From contig OX621259.1 in NCBI GenBank assembly GCA_951640165.1, positions 930,001 to 994,000 on the forward strand: 64,000 bases of DNA. The letters run 5' to 3'. This document shows positions 11,240 through 21,930 of this stretch, one piece after another. The notes beneath the pieces are model-generated. The model saw only the letters and a program-made list of their open reading frames with translations. It made no database searches and was not told the DNA's origin. The DNA comes from Pseudoips prasinana. Taxonomy: Eukaryota; Arthropoda; Insecta; Lepidoptera; Nolidae. Each line of letters begins with the position of its first letter. Position 1 is the stretch's first letter. Both the position numbers and the translations under genes were made by a program.

Positions 11240-12521
11240 GGTCTTTACCTATGAAATTGCCGTTTTGTATGAAAAAATTTAAACGAATTTTTTTCATGAA
11301 TTTTTTTATTTGTATTAATCGAAGTAATCACCCATGCAATCAATGCATCTTTGCCATCGCAGTGGCAGTTTATTGATGCCCTTCTTAAAGAAATCAGCTG
11401 GACGGGAGGCAACAAATTCTTCAAAGGCATTTTGTACTGCCTCTCGGGTATTGAATTTTTTTCCCGCCAAGAAGTTATCCAAATTCTGGAAAAAGTAGTA
11501 GTCTGTAGGCGCAAGGTCTGGTGAGTAGGGCGGATGACGGAGAGCTTCCAACCCCAGTTCTTGCAACTTGGAGACCGTCTGCTGTGCAGTATGAGGTCGC
11601 GCGTTGTCGTGCAGGAGCAGCGGAGACGAGCGATTGACCAATGCTGGTTGGAGATGCGCCAGCTTCTCCATCATTGTGCTCAGTTCTTCACAGTACACAT
11701 CTGCAGTAATGCTCACCCCGTTTGGTAAGAAGCTGTGATGAATCACACCGGCGCTAGACCACCAAACAGTGACCATCACTTTTCTAGGGGTAAGTTTTCG
11801 TTTAAGGCATTGTTTAGGTGCTGAACCAGGATCCAACCAACTTGCTGAGCGCTTGCGGTTATCAAACAGAATCCATTTTTCATCGCAGGTAACAATGCGG
11901 TTCAAAATTCCTTCATTTGTGTGTCTGTTGAGCAGTGCAAGGCACGTCTCGACGCGTACTTCGCGCTGGCGATCATTGAGTTCGTGGGGCACCCATTTGT
12001 CAAGCTTTTTTACCTTGCCAATTTGACGCAAATGGACCAATATTGTTTTGACGCTAACGTCGAAAGCTGCTGCTAATTCAGCCGTAGATTGTGTATCATC
12101 AGCTTCCACAACCGCCTTTAATTCGTCATTGTCGACCAAAGTCTTCGGACGACCGCGAGGTTCATTTTTCAGGTCGAAATTTCCAGAACGGAAGCGAGCA
12201 AACCAATAACAGGTGGTGCGTTGGTTTGTAGTGTTAGCTCCGTAAACGTCGTTGATGTTGCGTGCCGCTTGTGCCGCGTTGCTGCCACGACGGTACTCAT
12301 ATTCCATAATTACTCGAATTTTTAACGTATCCATGATGACGAAAAAGATTGAAATGCGATGAAAATGTAACACTAATCAATAAAGAAATGACTACTTTTG
12401 GAAAATAGAATCCATGTTTTTAAAATAAAATTAATTTGAAATTAGAATTCTTAGCCAAACAAAAATTATTTTGATTTGAAATGGCCAGTACTGCAGAACG
12501 GCAATTTCATAGGTAAAGACC
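11240..12521 (-). mobile_element. Complete mariner transposon, 1282 bp
   Basis: The ends are near-perfect inverted repeats of about 26 bp reading GGTCTTTACCTATGAAATTG on each strand. A TA lies just outside both ends (11238-11239 and 12522-12523). The single transposase frame is on the minus strand. Length and layout match full mariners, and flanking 83-bp repeat sequence resumes on each side. Confidence 0.93.
11315..12334 (-). CDS. mariner transposase, DD34D, apparently intact
   Basis: It is 339 residues from the first ATG (12334); the frame is open 13 codons further upstream but without an ATG. An N-terminal helix-turn-helix region (RVIMEYEYRRGSNAAQAARN) and a second one with GRPKTL linker are followed by the catalytic domain. 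There the motifs are VTCDEKWILFDN (first Asp), LLHDNARPHTA (second Asp) and YSPDLAPTDYYFF (third Asp). There are 34 residues between the second and third Asp. WVPHEL and YSPDLAP are mariner signatures. Overall it resembles the cecropia/mellifera groups; I cannot fix the subfamily. No frameshift or stop was seen. Confidence 0.93.
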   Translation of the reverse strand: MDTLKIRVIMEYEYRRGSNAAQAARNINDVYGANTTNQRTTCYWFARFRSGNFDLKNEPRGRPKTLVDNDELKAVVEADDTQSTAELAAAFDVSVKTILVHLRQIGKVKKLDKWVPHELNDRQREVRVETCLALLNRHTNEGILNRIVTCDEKWILFDNRKRSASWLDPGSAPKQCLKRKLTPRKVMVTVWWSSAGVIHHSFLPNGVSITADVYCEELSTMMEKLAHLQPALVNRSSPLLLHDNARPHTAQQTVSKLQELGLEALRHPPYSPDLAPTDYYFFQNLDNFLAGKKFNTREAVQNAFEEFVASRPADFFKKGINKLPLRWQRCIDCMGDYFD

Positions 12522-12894
12522 TAATATTATTTAATGAATGATCCTATTTTGTACTAAAGCAACTTGTAAGACTAATAAGAAAGATATATAAGCCAAACTG
12601 AGATATTATTTATTGAATTATCTAATACTGTACTGAAGTCACTTGTAAGGCTAATAAATCTACTTTAAATTATAACGATCTCAATGAGGGTTACCAACAC
12701 ATGCGAATATTGCACTAAAACCTACTTAAAAATAAAGATTAAATTAATTAAAAATGCAGTATAATGGAAGTTATGACTGTGAGAAGTTTTGAGCATTTTT
12801 AAATATCCAAGATACCACGCGCTCGACGCGTGACGTCAGCTGTCCGGTCGCTCCTTGCGCTCGTGCGCCACGCCGTATGAAACACAATTAAGTG

Positions 12895-12921
12895 TATATA
12901 GTAAGTGTATAAGTGTGTGTG

Positions 12922-12956
<35 letters not shown>
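12895..12956 (+). repeat. (TG)n/(TA)n microsatellite
   Basis: Alternating gtgtgtat merges into an uninterrupted run of TA repeats (about 12926-12954). Confidence 0.9.
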
Positions 12957-12957
<1 letters not shown>

Positions 12958-12959
<2 letters not shown>

Positions 12960-13110
12960 CTTTACAAACATATAATTGACGGACACAAATTACATCCAGA
13001 CTCTGAACAACTATTTATGGGCCACACAAATAGTTGTCCGGCGCGGGAATCAACACACAGCGGCGACTGTCTTAGCCGCTGCGCCACACTTGCAGTTAAT
13101 CTTGCTTCAC
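12958..13110 (-). mobile_element. tRNA-headed SINE-like repeat (reverse orientation)
   Basis: On the minus strand it reads a tRNA-like start (gtggcgcagcggctaagacag), then a degraded B-box region and a body with tttgtgtggcccataaatag. A closely matching copy is at 56096-56247 on the same strand, where the B-box ggttcgagtcccgcgcc is intact. Confidence 0.6.
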
Positions 13111-13159
13111 TTATATTCAAACATACATCTTGTTGCTTTTTAAGTATTAGTGGCTAAAA

Positions 13160-13700
13160 GTCGAAGGTAGATAATAATCACGAAATATTGTTTAAGTAGG
13201 TAAAACATTTCGTGGTTATTATATATTTTTTCCTAATATCCCATGTTTAATCTAGGTCAGTATTAGGTTAGGTAACATTACCTATTCTCATTAAAAAATA
13301 CGACCTGGTTGGTTTCCATTACAGAAAGCATTATAACTTTCTGATGTCTAGGTTCCTGATAGGTAATAACATTATTAATCTATATTATTTAGAAGGATCA
13401 ATAAACTTTTTTTTTGTGATGTGCAAATGTGGTCCTTTCATATAATACCCCACTTGTCTCAGTTTGAAATTACGATTCCCCATTCGTGCTCCTTTTGCAA
13501 ATAGAATAATCTTATTTTATGATTTTTTTATTTGCAATAGGATTGGGTAAATTTTTATCATCATTTCAAATTTCAAATCGATAGCCTTAGTACTTGCTGA
13601 GATAAACAGCTGTGACAAACGGAAAGTTGCACCACACACACACACACGTAAGGCATTACAGCTTCATTTTAATAATAGACGTTATCTATTGACGTTCAAA
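13160..13700. other. Gene-free AT-rich DNA
   Basis: Only a short CA run at 13635-13648 stands out. No open frame or splice pair looks genuine. Confidence 0.5.
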
Positions 13701-13708
13701 TGGTAATA

Positions 13709-13777
13709 CGCTAGTTGTTCCGCGTCTATAAGTAAGGGGGTAACCCTTACTCATAGATAGACGCGGTTCAACTAGTG
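13709..13777. repeat. Imperfect inverted repeat / hairpin
   Basis: The left arm ctagttgttccgcgtctat and right arm atagacgcggttcaactag pair, with an inner aagtaaggg / cccttact stem. The stem is about 30 bp with two small mismatches and a 3-6 base loop. It may be a small foldback element. Confidence 0.75.
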
Positions 13778-13900
13778 AGGTGTTTTGTCCCACTCTCTTG
13801 AAACCAAATTTATATTTGAATGACAAAGATAAAACATCTCTCAAGTTGACGCGCGTTTAAAATTAAGGGGTTTGGTTTTTAAATCCCTACTACGAGTATA

Positions 13901-14116
13901 TCTCTATTAATATTATAAATGCGAAAGTAACTTATCTGTCACGCTTTCACGTTTAACCACTGAACCGTACCTTTTTATGAAATAGGTATGGTAATATGGT
14001 AAAGTCTAGAGCTTGGGTAAGGACATACGCTACTTTGTTATCACACCTGGGCTCGAGTCTCCGCGATATAAAGCTTCAACCGTGATATAAAATGTAGGTT
14101 GCGGGCGGAAAGCTAG
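13901..14116 (+). mobile_element. Non-autonomous Helitron, 216 bp
   Basis: It begins TCTCTATTAATATTATAAA, ends gttgcgggcggaaagCTAG, and is flanked by A and T. It carries the common internal 'atgcgaaagtaac' start. Confidence 0.65.
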
Positions 14117-14240
14117 TAATATTATAAATGCGAAAGTAATTATGTCTGTGTGTAACGTGGTCACACCTAAACAACTAAACTGAGTTTGGTGAAAACTGCG
14201 AAAAACCAGTATATTATATATTAAGGTCGGTTTCAAACCA
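14117..14240 (+). mobile_element. Second, truncated Helitron head
   Basis: Immediately after the CTAG of the previous element the sequence restarts taatattataaatgcgaaag, lacking the first TCTATAC bases. This suggests two elements in tandem or one inserted at the other's end. No 3' hairpin is seen for it. Confidence 0.5.
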
Positions 14241-15104
14241 AGTCAGACTATAGTAATGGCAAGATAAAATATAAAAATAATCATTAGCTATAATTTTCAA
14301 AGCATTGCATTCGGCTCAATTGAAAACATTATAAAGTGCCGAAGCAATAAAATATTGTTTTATAGCCATTTTGTTTTTGCCCTAATCTTTATGTCGTCTA
14401 ATTCCACTAAAGAATAAACCGACGACAACATGTTGTCATCTCCTTGTATTTTACCAATCCGTCACAATATACGACTAAATCACATAGGAAATATTTTTAC
14501 GAACTTAAAAGTCGCTCGGTGCCTTTTGTCCAACATAGTAAACAAAATATGATGTGACGAGTTGAAATTAGACGCCATAAAGATAAAAGGGATTACAGCA
14601 AAATATTTACAAAATGGGCACAAAAGAATGTTTTATTGCTTGTGCATTTTTATAATCTTTAAGTTTTAGCCGAATGCCGTGCTTTGACCATGTTCTTTCA
14701 CACGCCTAACTTATTTATTGCTGAACGTTGTAAAAAGCTTACGTTGTGTATTGTTTGATTTTAAAATTTTAATCATATTCCAGGTGATTTATATTTCGAA
14801 GTTCAGTCCGTTACTATGTTGTGAAGTAATGTTTTTTTTATTATTAAATATTAATATATAAATATTCGGAAATTATCAGGTCTATATTGCAATTGATTAA
14901 GCATTAATAGTAATTTTGTGTTTACACATCAATGTTAGATATTGTATCATTTACAAAAACATTCACTTTAAATTTATTCAGGCACCTCGATTGGCCAATA
15001 GTCATACGCATACTACTTACAAACGTGGGTAAATTTGACAGTTTTGTGCTACACTCTTGAAGGCAAAATTATGTTTGAATGACAAATTACGCGAGTTCGT
15101 TTTT
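14241..15104. other. Gene-free AT-rich DNA
   Basis: No coding, RNA or clear mobile element signal is seen here. Around 15050-15095 a short stretch (ctcttgaaggcaaaattatg) resembles 13790-13830. Confidence 0.45.
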
Positions 15105-15356
15105 AGCGTTCCGTACCCAAAGTTAGTTCTGTCTGTGATAGTTAGACAGTTGAAATTCTCACAGATGATGTATTTCTGTTGCCGCTATAACAACAAATAC
15201 TAAAAAATAAATATTTAAGGGGGCTCCCATACAACAAACGTGAATTTTTTCCTTGTTTTTATAGATAATGGTGGATGGCCAAGTGCGAGTCGGACTCACG
15301 CACGAAGGGTACTGTACCCTTCGTGCGTGAGTCCGACTCGCACTTGGCCGGTTTTT
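15105..15356 (-). repeat. 'gcgagtcgg' dispersed repeat, copy 2, with a perfect palindromic head
   Basis: Reading on the minus strand, the landmarks of the family at 7543-7801 appear in order. At its head (15277-15351) two arms of about 35 bp are inverted copies of each other, from ggccaagtgcgagtcgg to cgaagggtac, with a loop of about 3 bases. Confidence 0.78.
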
Positions 15357-15711
15357 CAATATGGAAACACAATTAATTATTTTCACAAATTAATATTATT
15401 TATCCTTCACAAATAATCAGCTATAATTTTCAAATACGGTGTGCATTCGACTTAAACACACATTATATAAATGCATGCGCAAAAATCACAAGTCACTCGA
15501 TTCCTTTTGTTCCATTACTTCAATGTTAATCCCATATTTTTAAACTACAGCCACTCCAAACCAAAAAATAGTATGAATACCGATTCGAATATTCATTCAT
15601 TGCGTAATTCCGTAGTAATAGTAGATTGAGTATGTGTGCGTTAGGGGCGGAGCTAGCTCCTACGTTCCGACGCCGAGTGCAAGCGATTTTGGCCTTATCG
15701 GTGGTGCACCA
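15357..15711. other. Gene-free sequence before LINE B
   Basis: AT-rich DNA followed by a GC-richer patch (15630-15710). The open frame of the LINE runs back into the patch, but nothing there matches an RT. Confidence 0.45.
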
Positions 15712-17157
15712 GATGTGTCCCTCACTGTACATAAAAAAGGTTCAAAAACTGATCCAAAGATGTACAGACCAATTTCCTTGCTGCCCATCTACTCAAAAAT
15801 TCTAGAAAAATTAATTAAATCTAGACTACTGAGACATTTTAACTTAAATGGCGTGCTGAATAAAAGCCAATTTGGCTATCAAAAACGTGTTGGGACGCAA
15901 GACGCAGTATCTACTCTAGTTAAGGACGTAGTTAGTAGAATAAATGACAAGCAGAAAGTAGCTGGGCTGTTCTTAGACTTAAGTTCAGCATTTGACACAA
16001 TAGATCATAAATTGCTATTAGTAAAACTTGAGTATTACGGTGTGAGAGGCAAAGCTTTGGAACTTCTCACATCATATTTAAAAAATAGGAAGAATTTTGT
16101 AGAGCTTAAAGCAATAGTATCAATGACAAACTCTTCTTGCAACAACTTTCACAGTGAAGAAACATATAGGTCCAAACTGTCTATTGTACACACTGGCGTT
16201 CCGCAAGGTTCAATACTGGGTCCTATACTTTTTATAACTTTTGTTAATGACCTCATACTACATATGAGTGAAAAATCTGAGGGTTCTATCCAGCTGGTAG
16301 TATTTGCTGATGATACGAATGCTGTTGTATCAGCAGATAATATATATGACCTAAATACTATAGTAAATCAAACCTTAGACATATTTTATGAATGGTTCTC
16401 AGTAAATAGCCTAAAAGTCAATGCTAGCAAAACCAATGCTGTGCTGTTTCGTTCAACTTCCAAAAATAATGATAGCATTAACTGTGTTATTAGTGGCGAA
16501 TCAGTGAATGTTGCACCTGCGGTTAAGTTCCTTGGGGTCTATATCGATTGTCAATTAAATTGGAAACAAGAGTTAACGCACTTAGGAAAGGCAATCAGCT
16601 CGGCCAGTTATGTGATAAAAAGTCTTAGAAATGAAGTAGCTATGAAACATCTAAATATGGTCTACTACGCACTAGTAGAATCCATACTTAGATACAGTAT
16701 ACTCTTCTGGGGTGGAAGCTATAACTATAATGTACAAAAAGCGTTTGTACTCCAAAAAAGGGCGATTAGAACCATGGTTAGGATACAACAGCAAGACTCG
16801 TGCAGACCACACTTCATCGATTTAAATATACTAACGGTTCCTAGTTTGTACATTTTGGTCTTGCTTGCTCACTTGCACAAAAATATCCATGAATATGAGT
16901 CTGACGAAGAAAGGCATATTAGAGAGCGGACAAGAAGAAAAGATCTACAGTCAAAGCCCCATATGCGTCCTCATCTAAACGTTGCTAAGCATAATGCCTA
17001 CTACAATGCAGTTAAACTATACAATAAACTGCCATTAAATATCAAGAGCCTTGTCTACACATGCAGTTTTCATAAAAAGCTCAAACAGTTCTTGTTAAAA
17101 AAGTGTTTCTACTCTGTTGACGAATTTGTATTGAACCGAGAAACATCGACATTATAA
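15712..17157 (+). pseudogene. LINE B reverse transcriptase, 5'-truncated
   Basis: RT homology begins at about 15725 with HKKGSKTDPKMYRPISLLP and runs unbroken to the stop at 17157, about 475 residues. Motifs are KSQFGYQKRVGTQDA, LFLDLSSAFDTIDHK, TGVPQGSILGPILF and FADDTNAV (16303-16314). The thumb (FLGVYIDCQLNW) and the C-terminal region (SILRYSILFWGG, LNILTVPSLYI) follow. The endonuclease and RT fingers N-terminus are missing, the usual result of incomplete target-primed reverse transcription. The frame upstream of 15712 is unrelated sequence. It belongs with the CR1/Jockey group; the copies at 44044 and 47170 are cousins. Confidence 0.88.
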
Positions 17158-17249
17158 TTGACAATATATATTTTTTTTTCTTATTTATTATTATAATTTG
17201 TTGTTTTTTATTATTCTTCTTCTTTTCGTATAGCTATTTTCCCGTTAAT

Positions 17250-17293
17250 ATAAGTTACAATTTTATATCTATAATTACAATTTTATATCTAGA
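17250..17293. repeat. Two ~20-bp repeats at the meeting point of LINE B and LINE C tails
   Basis: The unit ttacaattttatatcta occurs twice in tandem. On the minus strand the first copy contains the last codons and stop of LINE C ORF2, so the C-terminus and its short tail are duplicated. Confidence 0.7.
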
Positions 17294-20200
17294 TTCAGTA
17301 GCCAGTCCCTTGCCTCGGTTGTAAGCGCAAGCAGGCCCTCAAGTCCCCCTGAGAAATGTCTTATGGGGCACTCTTCGACAATGTGCGCAATGGTCTGGTC
17401 TGGTGCTCCACAGTCACAGGCTGCTGATGGTATGAAACCCCACTTTTGAAGGTTGTGGTTGCATCGACCCACCCCCGTTCGTATTCGATTGAGAGTGACC
17501 CATATCTTTCGGCTTTCTTTAAAACCAGTGGGGGTTTTGGTGGGGTCTATGTTAGAGATGCACCCCTGGTCATGCCAGTATTTTTTCCACTCGGTATCGA
17601 CATCGAAGGTTTTGTTACTTTGTAGGTAGGGGTCGGACCAGATAGGTCTGCGAGATTGGAGGCGCATACGTGGGAGGTTATCCAGCGTCTTTCGTATGGG
17701 AAGCATCTGAGCTGCAGCCTTATTCCATTCAAGTGAAGCGGCGAGTGTTCTCCTAATCGGTGGAGGAGCGATGTTTGATAAAACCGGGAGCCATTGTGTT
17801 GGTGTTGGTTTCAAGCTGCCACTTACAGTTCGCATTGCCCGGTTGAGTTGGACGTCAACTCTATCAGTATGTGCACTTCTGTACCATACGGGTGCACAGT
17901 ATTCTGCTGCGGAGTACACGAGAGCTATTGATGAAATACGCAGAACGTCAGCACGGGCGCCCCATGTCGTACCCGCGAGCCTGTTGATGAGGTTGACACG
18001 TGTCTTAAGTTTTTGACCCAGATCTTCTAAGTGGCTTTTATAGGTTAATGAGCGGTCCAGTTTTACTCCTAGATATTTAGGGCTGAAATTATGACGTAGT
18101 TTCTGACCGCAAAATTCGACATCAATCTCTCTACGTGCAAGGCTGTTTGATAGGTGGAATGCTGCTACTTCGGTTTTGGAAGGATTAGGGCAGAGTCGCC
18201 ACTTTGTGTAGTAGTACTTCAAGGTTTGAAGATCCCGAGTAAGTGCAGCTTCTCCGGTTCCAAAGTTCTTCGATTGTGTAGTGAGTGCGAGGTCATCGGC
18301 GTACAGAAATTTATCGCACTCGGTTGCAGGCATGTCGCAAGTGTAAATGTTAAACAGCAGAGGCGCTAAGACCGATCCCTGGGGTAGGCCGTTTTTTAGA
18401 AGTCTAAACTTGCTTTCTCTATCACCCAGTAACACTTTAATTTGGCGCGGTCCTAGTATACTACCCAGTAAACGAAGAATCTTTGCAGATGGTATAATTT
18501 TGCCAGCCTTGTGCAGTAGCCCTTCTATCCATACGGTATCATATGCCGCTCTTAGATCTACGAAAGCGGCAAGAGTTTTCTGCCCACGCTGGAAACCGGC
18601 CTCAATGTGGCTAGTGAGTGCGAGAACTTGGTCTCCGCAACTTCTACCCGCACGGAATCCCGCCTGCTCAGCTGGGATATGTTGGTCAACTGTTGGCTTA
18701 AGGCGGTTGTATATAATGCGTTCCAGCAACTTAAATGTGACGCTCAGCAGTGATATCGGTCTGAAGTTGGCTGGGTCATCGGACGCTTTCCCTGGCTTGA
18801 GAATAGCTATCACTTTGGACTTCATAAACAGGTTGGGTAGTATAGCAGTCTCGAAGATGTTATTATAGAAGTCGGTCAGCCAGCGGAGAGATTTGTTACC
18901 AAGGTGGATAAGAAATTCAGGATATAGGTCGTCAAACCCAGCGGCTTTCCCACACTTTATTTTCTTCAGAGCCAGATGCACCTCATTTTCTGAGAAGGGC
19001 TTATCAAGTATGTCGTTAGGTTGTTGGGAACGAAGTAGAGCCCGGTTTTCATGTCGTATATCTTTAGCGAAAGCTTTGTCAACGGTGGCACTTTTCGAGA
19101 TGATTTTTAACCGTTCTGCAATTTGGTCAGGGTGTGTTGTGACTTCTGTTCTAACAGGTGGGGCAGCTCCACCCAATTTCCGCAACAGTGCCCAGCTTTT
19201 TCTACTTGAGTGTGCAAAGTTCATGCTCTCAACACTGTTGGTCCACTTTTGCCTGCGCGATTCGGTGAGTAAAGCCATTAATTCCTCAGCTGAGTTGGAG
19301 TCACTGGTAGCAACATACCTTTGGTATGCTTCCTCGGTGTCCGGAGACCATCCAGGGATGTATTCTTTCCGGAAACCTCTAGGTATGGATTTCTTAGCTG
19401 CACTGATTACCATTTTGCAGAACCTCCCGTAATTGGATGCATTAGGTTTCAACCACCTGATATCTGACTCCATTTGATGTTTATATGAATCCCAATTGGC
19501 CTTTTGGAAATTCCACCGAGGTTTCGGTAGTGATTTTATAATGGGCACCTCTAGGCCGATCTTAACAAGTGCAGGTCGGTGTTGACTGCGAGGGAAGTCG
19601 CCTAATATTGTGCGTACGGTAGGCAAGACATTTCCATGAATATCCTCAGTAACAAAACAGAGATCTGGGTTTGAGTCACTCTGCCACCGCGCTGATCGGA
19701 AAGAGCCCCGCTGCTTCGCGTCGAAGATCAGATGGAAATTTTCCTCTACACTCCATTCGTAAAGCGCCTCACCACTAGTGTTGTTAGATGTATAACCCCA
19801 TGCTCCATGTCGACTATTAAAATCCCCTAGATAAACAGCCGGGTGGTTGTGTGTCCTGAGCGGGGGGTTGGAAAGTCGCTATTGGGTGGTTTATACACAG
19901 ATGTGAGGGTGACATTGGAAACCCTGACGGTTATAGTCTCCAAGTTTTTATCATTGCTGATGTTTAATATATGGACGTTTGAAACAGCAGACTTCACATA
20001 AACGGCCGAGCCATAAATCGGCGAAAGGGTAAAGGCTACTAGGTCAAAGCCTGCAATTGAAGCGCGGCTGTCAAAATTATTGTAATCATTTATGTGGTGT
20101 TCCTGGATGGCAATCACGTCTACATTATGATCATGAGCCAGTCGAGCTAGGTACTCTCCTTTAGATTGGGACATACCTTCAACATTAATTTGCAGTATTA

Positions 20201-20297
20201 GGACAGAAGGTCCCAAACTTTTTGTCGAAAGGCCCTTAGAAGGGCCGTTTTTTCGAAGCATTACTTTAAAAATTTCGGGAATAACTGGGAGACTCAA
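17275..20297 (-). pseudogene. LINE C ORF2: endonuclease, RT, terminal CCHC-like motif; one frameshift
   Basis: The endonuclease N-half (20297-19865) has LQINVEGM, VIAIQEHH, YGSAVYVKS and SVYKPPNSDF. At a run of six C near 19858-19866 the frame shifts by one base. It then continues without a stop to 17275 with VYLGDFNSRHGAWGY and a terminal SQHRPA block. RT motifs are GKAAGFDDLYPE, NFRPISLLS, EQAGFRAGRSCGDQ, VDLRAAYDTVW, GLPQGSVLAPLLFN and YADDLAL. The C-terminus has LNRIRTGVGRC and CDCGAPDQTIAHIVEEC. Total is about 1,000 residues. Apart from the homopolymer indel the frame is clean, so this is a young copy or the indel is an assembly error. Confidence 0.87.
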
Positions 20298-20690
20298 GCG
20301 AGAGCAAGTCCAGTTTGCCAGGAACAGTCGGAATCTTTTGGCAGGATTCGAGATGAAGCCGTTGCCCAGGGTGGACCACGAGGAGGTAGATTCTGACCAA
20401 TTACCACCCCAAGTTTTTTATTATTTATTGTATTGTATTCCATAGACAATTTAATGAATTTCTCCCATAATAATTATATAATAATGTACATTTAGTTATA
20501 GAAAATTCAGACACAATGTAAAATTGTTATTGAATAAAAACAACTAAACTAAACATGTTGTACGAGACGCGCTCATTAATAATGTGTTCAGCAACTACGG
20601 TTCGGTACGTTTCGGTCAGATTTCCTATAAACATATTTATTGCTACACATGAAATATTTAAAGGGACTGCACAATTATTCGGTTGTATGC
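20298..20690. other. Possible LINE C 5' leader, then AT-rich DNA
   Basis: 20298-20410 is GC-richer and may be the element's inter-ORF region. 20420-20690 holds nothing I can name. Confidence 0.35.
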
Positions 20691-20694
20691 AATG

Positions 20695-20985
20695 GTTTAA
20701 ATTATCGGATGAATAAGTATCCGGTTGTATGAAATGCTGTATATTATCGGATCAATAAGTATTCGGTTGTATGAAATGTTGTAAATTATCGGGTGAATAA
20801 GTATCCGGTTGTACGAAATGCTGTATATTATTGGGTGAATAAGTATCCGTTTGTATGAAATGATGTAAATTATCGGGTGATTATTCACACTTTGATTATT
20901 TACACCATTTCATACAACCGAACACTTATGTGTTCGGTTGTATGAATTGGTGTAAATTATCGGGTCAATATAAGCCACTTTAATA
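20695..20985. repeat. 42-bp minisatellite ending in an inverted copy
   Basis: About five units of attatcgg(a/g)tgaataagtat + ccggttgtatgaaatg(c/t)tgta run head to tail from 20699 to 20885. A unit in reverse orientation follows (ttacaccatttcatacaaccg, about 20900-20925), then a final direct copy. Together they make a long foldback centred near 20890-20930. Confidence 0.85.
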
Positions 20986-21294
20986 AAATACGTCCACTTA
21001 TTATTTGATCTGTTATACTAATTATTTCTACTACTATTTTAAAGTGATTTTATTTATTATTGAGTATGCCATCTTAAAAACATTAACAATTTACACAGAA
21101 AAATGTATAACAATAGTCAATGATGCATATAACAATAACGGCGTACATAATAATCTCCATATTTAGTTAAATAAAGTACAAAATAAAAATAAATTCGAAG
21201 TTCTATTACATTTTAAAATTCAAATTTACCTATTTAAATTGTGATACAGTAAATAAATTAAATTAAACAAATTATATCTATAACTAAATAGCTT

Positions 21295-21415
21295 AAGCAG
21301 TTCGGGTTCCGAGCTGGGCTGTCCACTGAGAGTGCTATTCTATGTCTAAAGTGGGCTGTCGAGTACTACACTTACACTTTTATTCAACCCGAACTTTTAA
21401 CCGGAAGTATTACGC
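21295..21415 (+). pseudogene. Small reverse-transcriptase remnant
   Basis: About 25 codons match the RT fingers block, reading KQFGFRAGLSTESAIL then CLKWAVEYY. This equals the KQFGF...STQDA region of the larger copies. Homology fades after about 21372. It is a short relic of a different LINE family. Confidence 0.6.
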
Positions 21416-21699
21416 GGGACAAACGGGCAGGGACATAAATATTTATAACGCGGTACGAAGTCCGCGGGTACTGTACTTACTAAAGTCGTATATTTTAATA
21501 ATTATTTTAATGCATTATAATGAACGACATTATTGTTTTTCTCCCGGAGAGAAAACAAATAGTGCTGAAAACATCGACCAAAAAGATATGTCTCAACAGT
21601 CTTCTGTCAAATTTGCACACTCACTGGTATTTTTAAATATTTGTCATAGAAATCTTCTAACAATAACAATCACATAAAAGAAATATTTATACAATTTGG

Positions 21700-21930
21700 T
21701 GCAGTCGTTTGGAAGTTATGAGCCAAAGTACATCCACTGCTGGACAACAGCCTCCCCAAAGAATGGGGGTTATGCCATAATCACCACGCTTGGCAGACGA
21801 CGGGTTGGTGATCGCAGTTTGATGATCATAGTTCACAGAAAAACGCTGCGGCCCGTTCTCTGGTAAATATTCCCTCGAACGATTTCTACGCCCCTCACGG
21901 GATGAGATGAGGTGATGGTATAACAAGACT
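21700..21930. repeat. Dispersed 'ccactgctggacaa' repeat
   Basis: It contains agccaaagtacatccactgctggacaa, a cacgcttggcagac block and a gatcatagttcacagaaaaacgc block. On the opposite strand the same blocks appear at 28800-28985 and in part at 59190-59276. It looks like the 3' part of a LINE or SINE family; non-coding. Confidence 0.6.

Larger units (their letters stand above)
9763..12660 (+). repeat. 83-bp tandem array, interrupted by two transposons
   Basis: Units start near 9763 and 9846 and resume around 11207 and 12580. Each carries aga(a)ataagccaaactgagat, tctaattttg(t/c)actg and taacttgtaaggctaata. One unit is interrupted by the 9927-11187 element and the next by mariner at 11240-12521. 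The spacing of the first two starts is 83 bp. Confidence 0.65.
17250..20297 (-). mobile_element. LINE C, non-LTR retrotransposon with near-complete ORF2
   Basis: This is a minus-strand element with endonuclease, RT and a C-terminal Cys/His motif. The 3' UTR is only about 20 bp. The 5' limit is set where the open frame ends near 20297; ORF1 was not found. It differs clearly from the CR1-type copies. I place it in the Jockey superfamily broadly, without RNase H. Confidence 0.78.

Noticed and set aside
17771..19432. Several plus-strand open frames of 70-180 codons over LINE C
   Set aside because: They are antisense shadows of the RT and endonuclease frame on the minus strand; they show no domains.
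20695..20888. Protein of repeated PIIY-ISYNRILI units on the minus strand
   Set aside because: It is the translation of a 42-bp minisatellite (a multiple of three), with no other coding sign.
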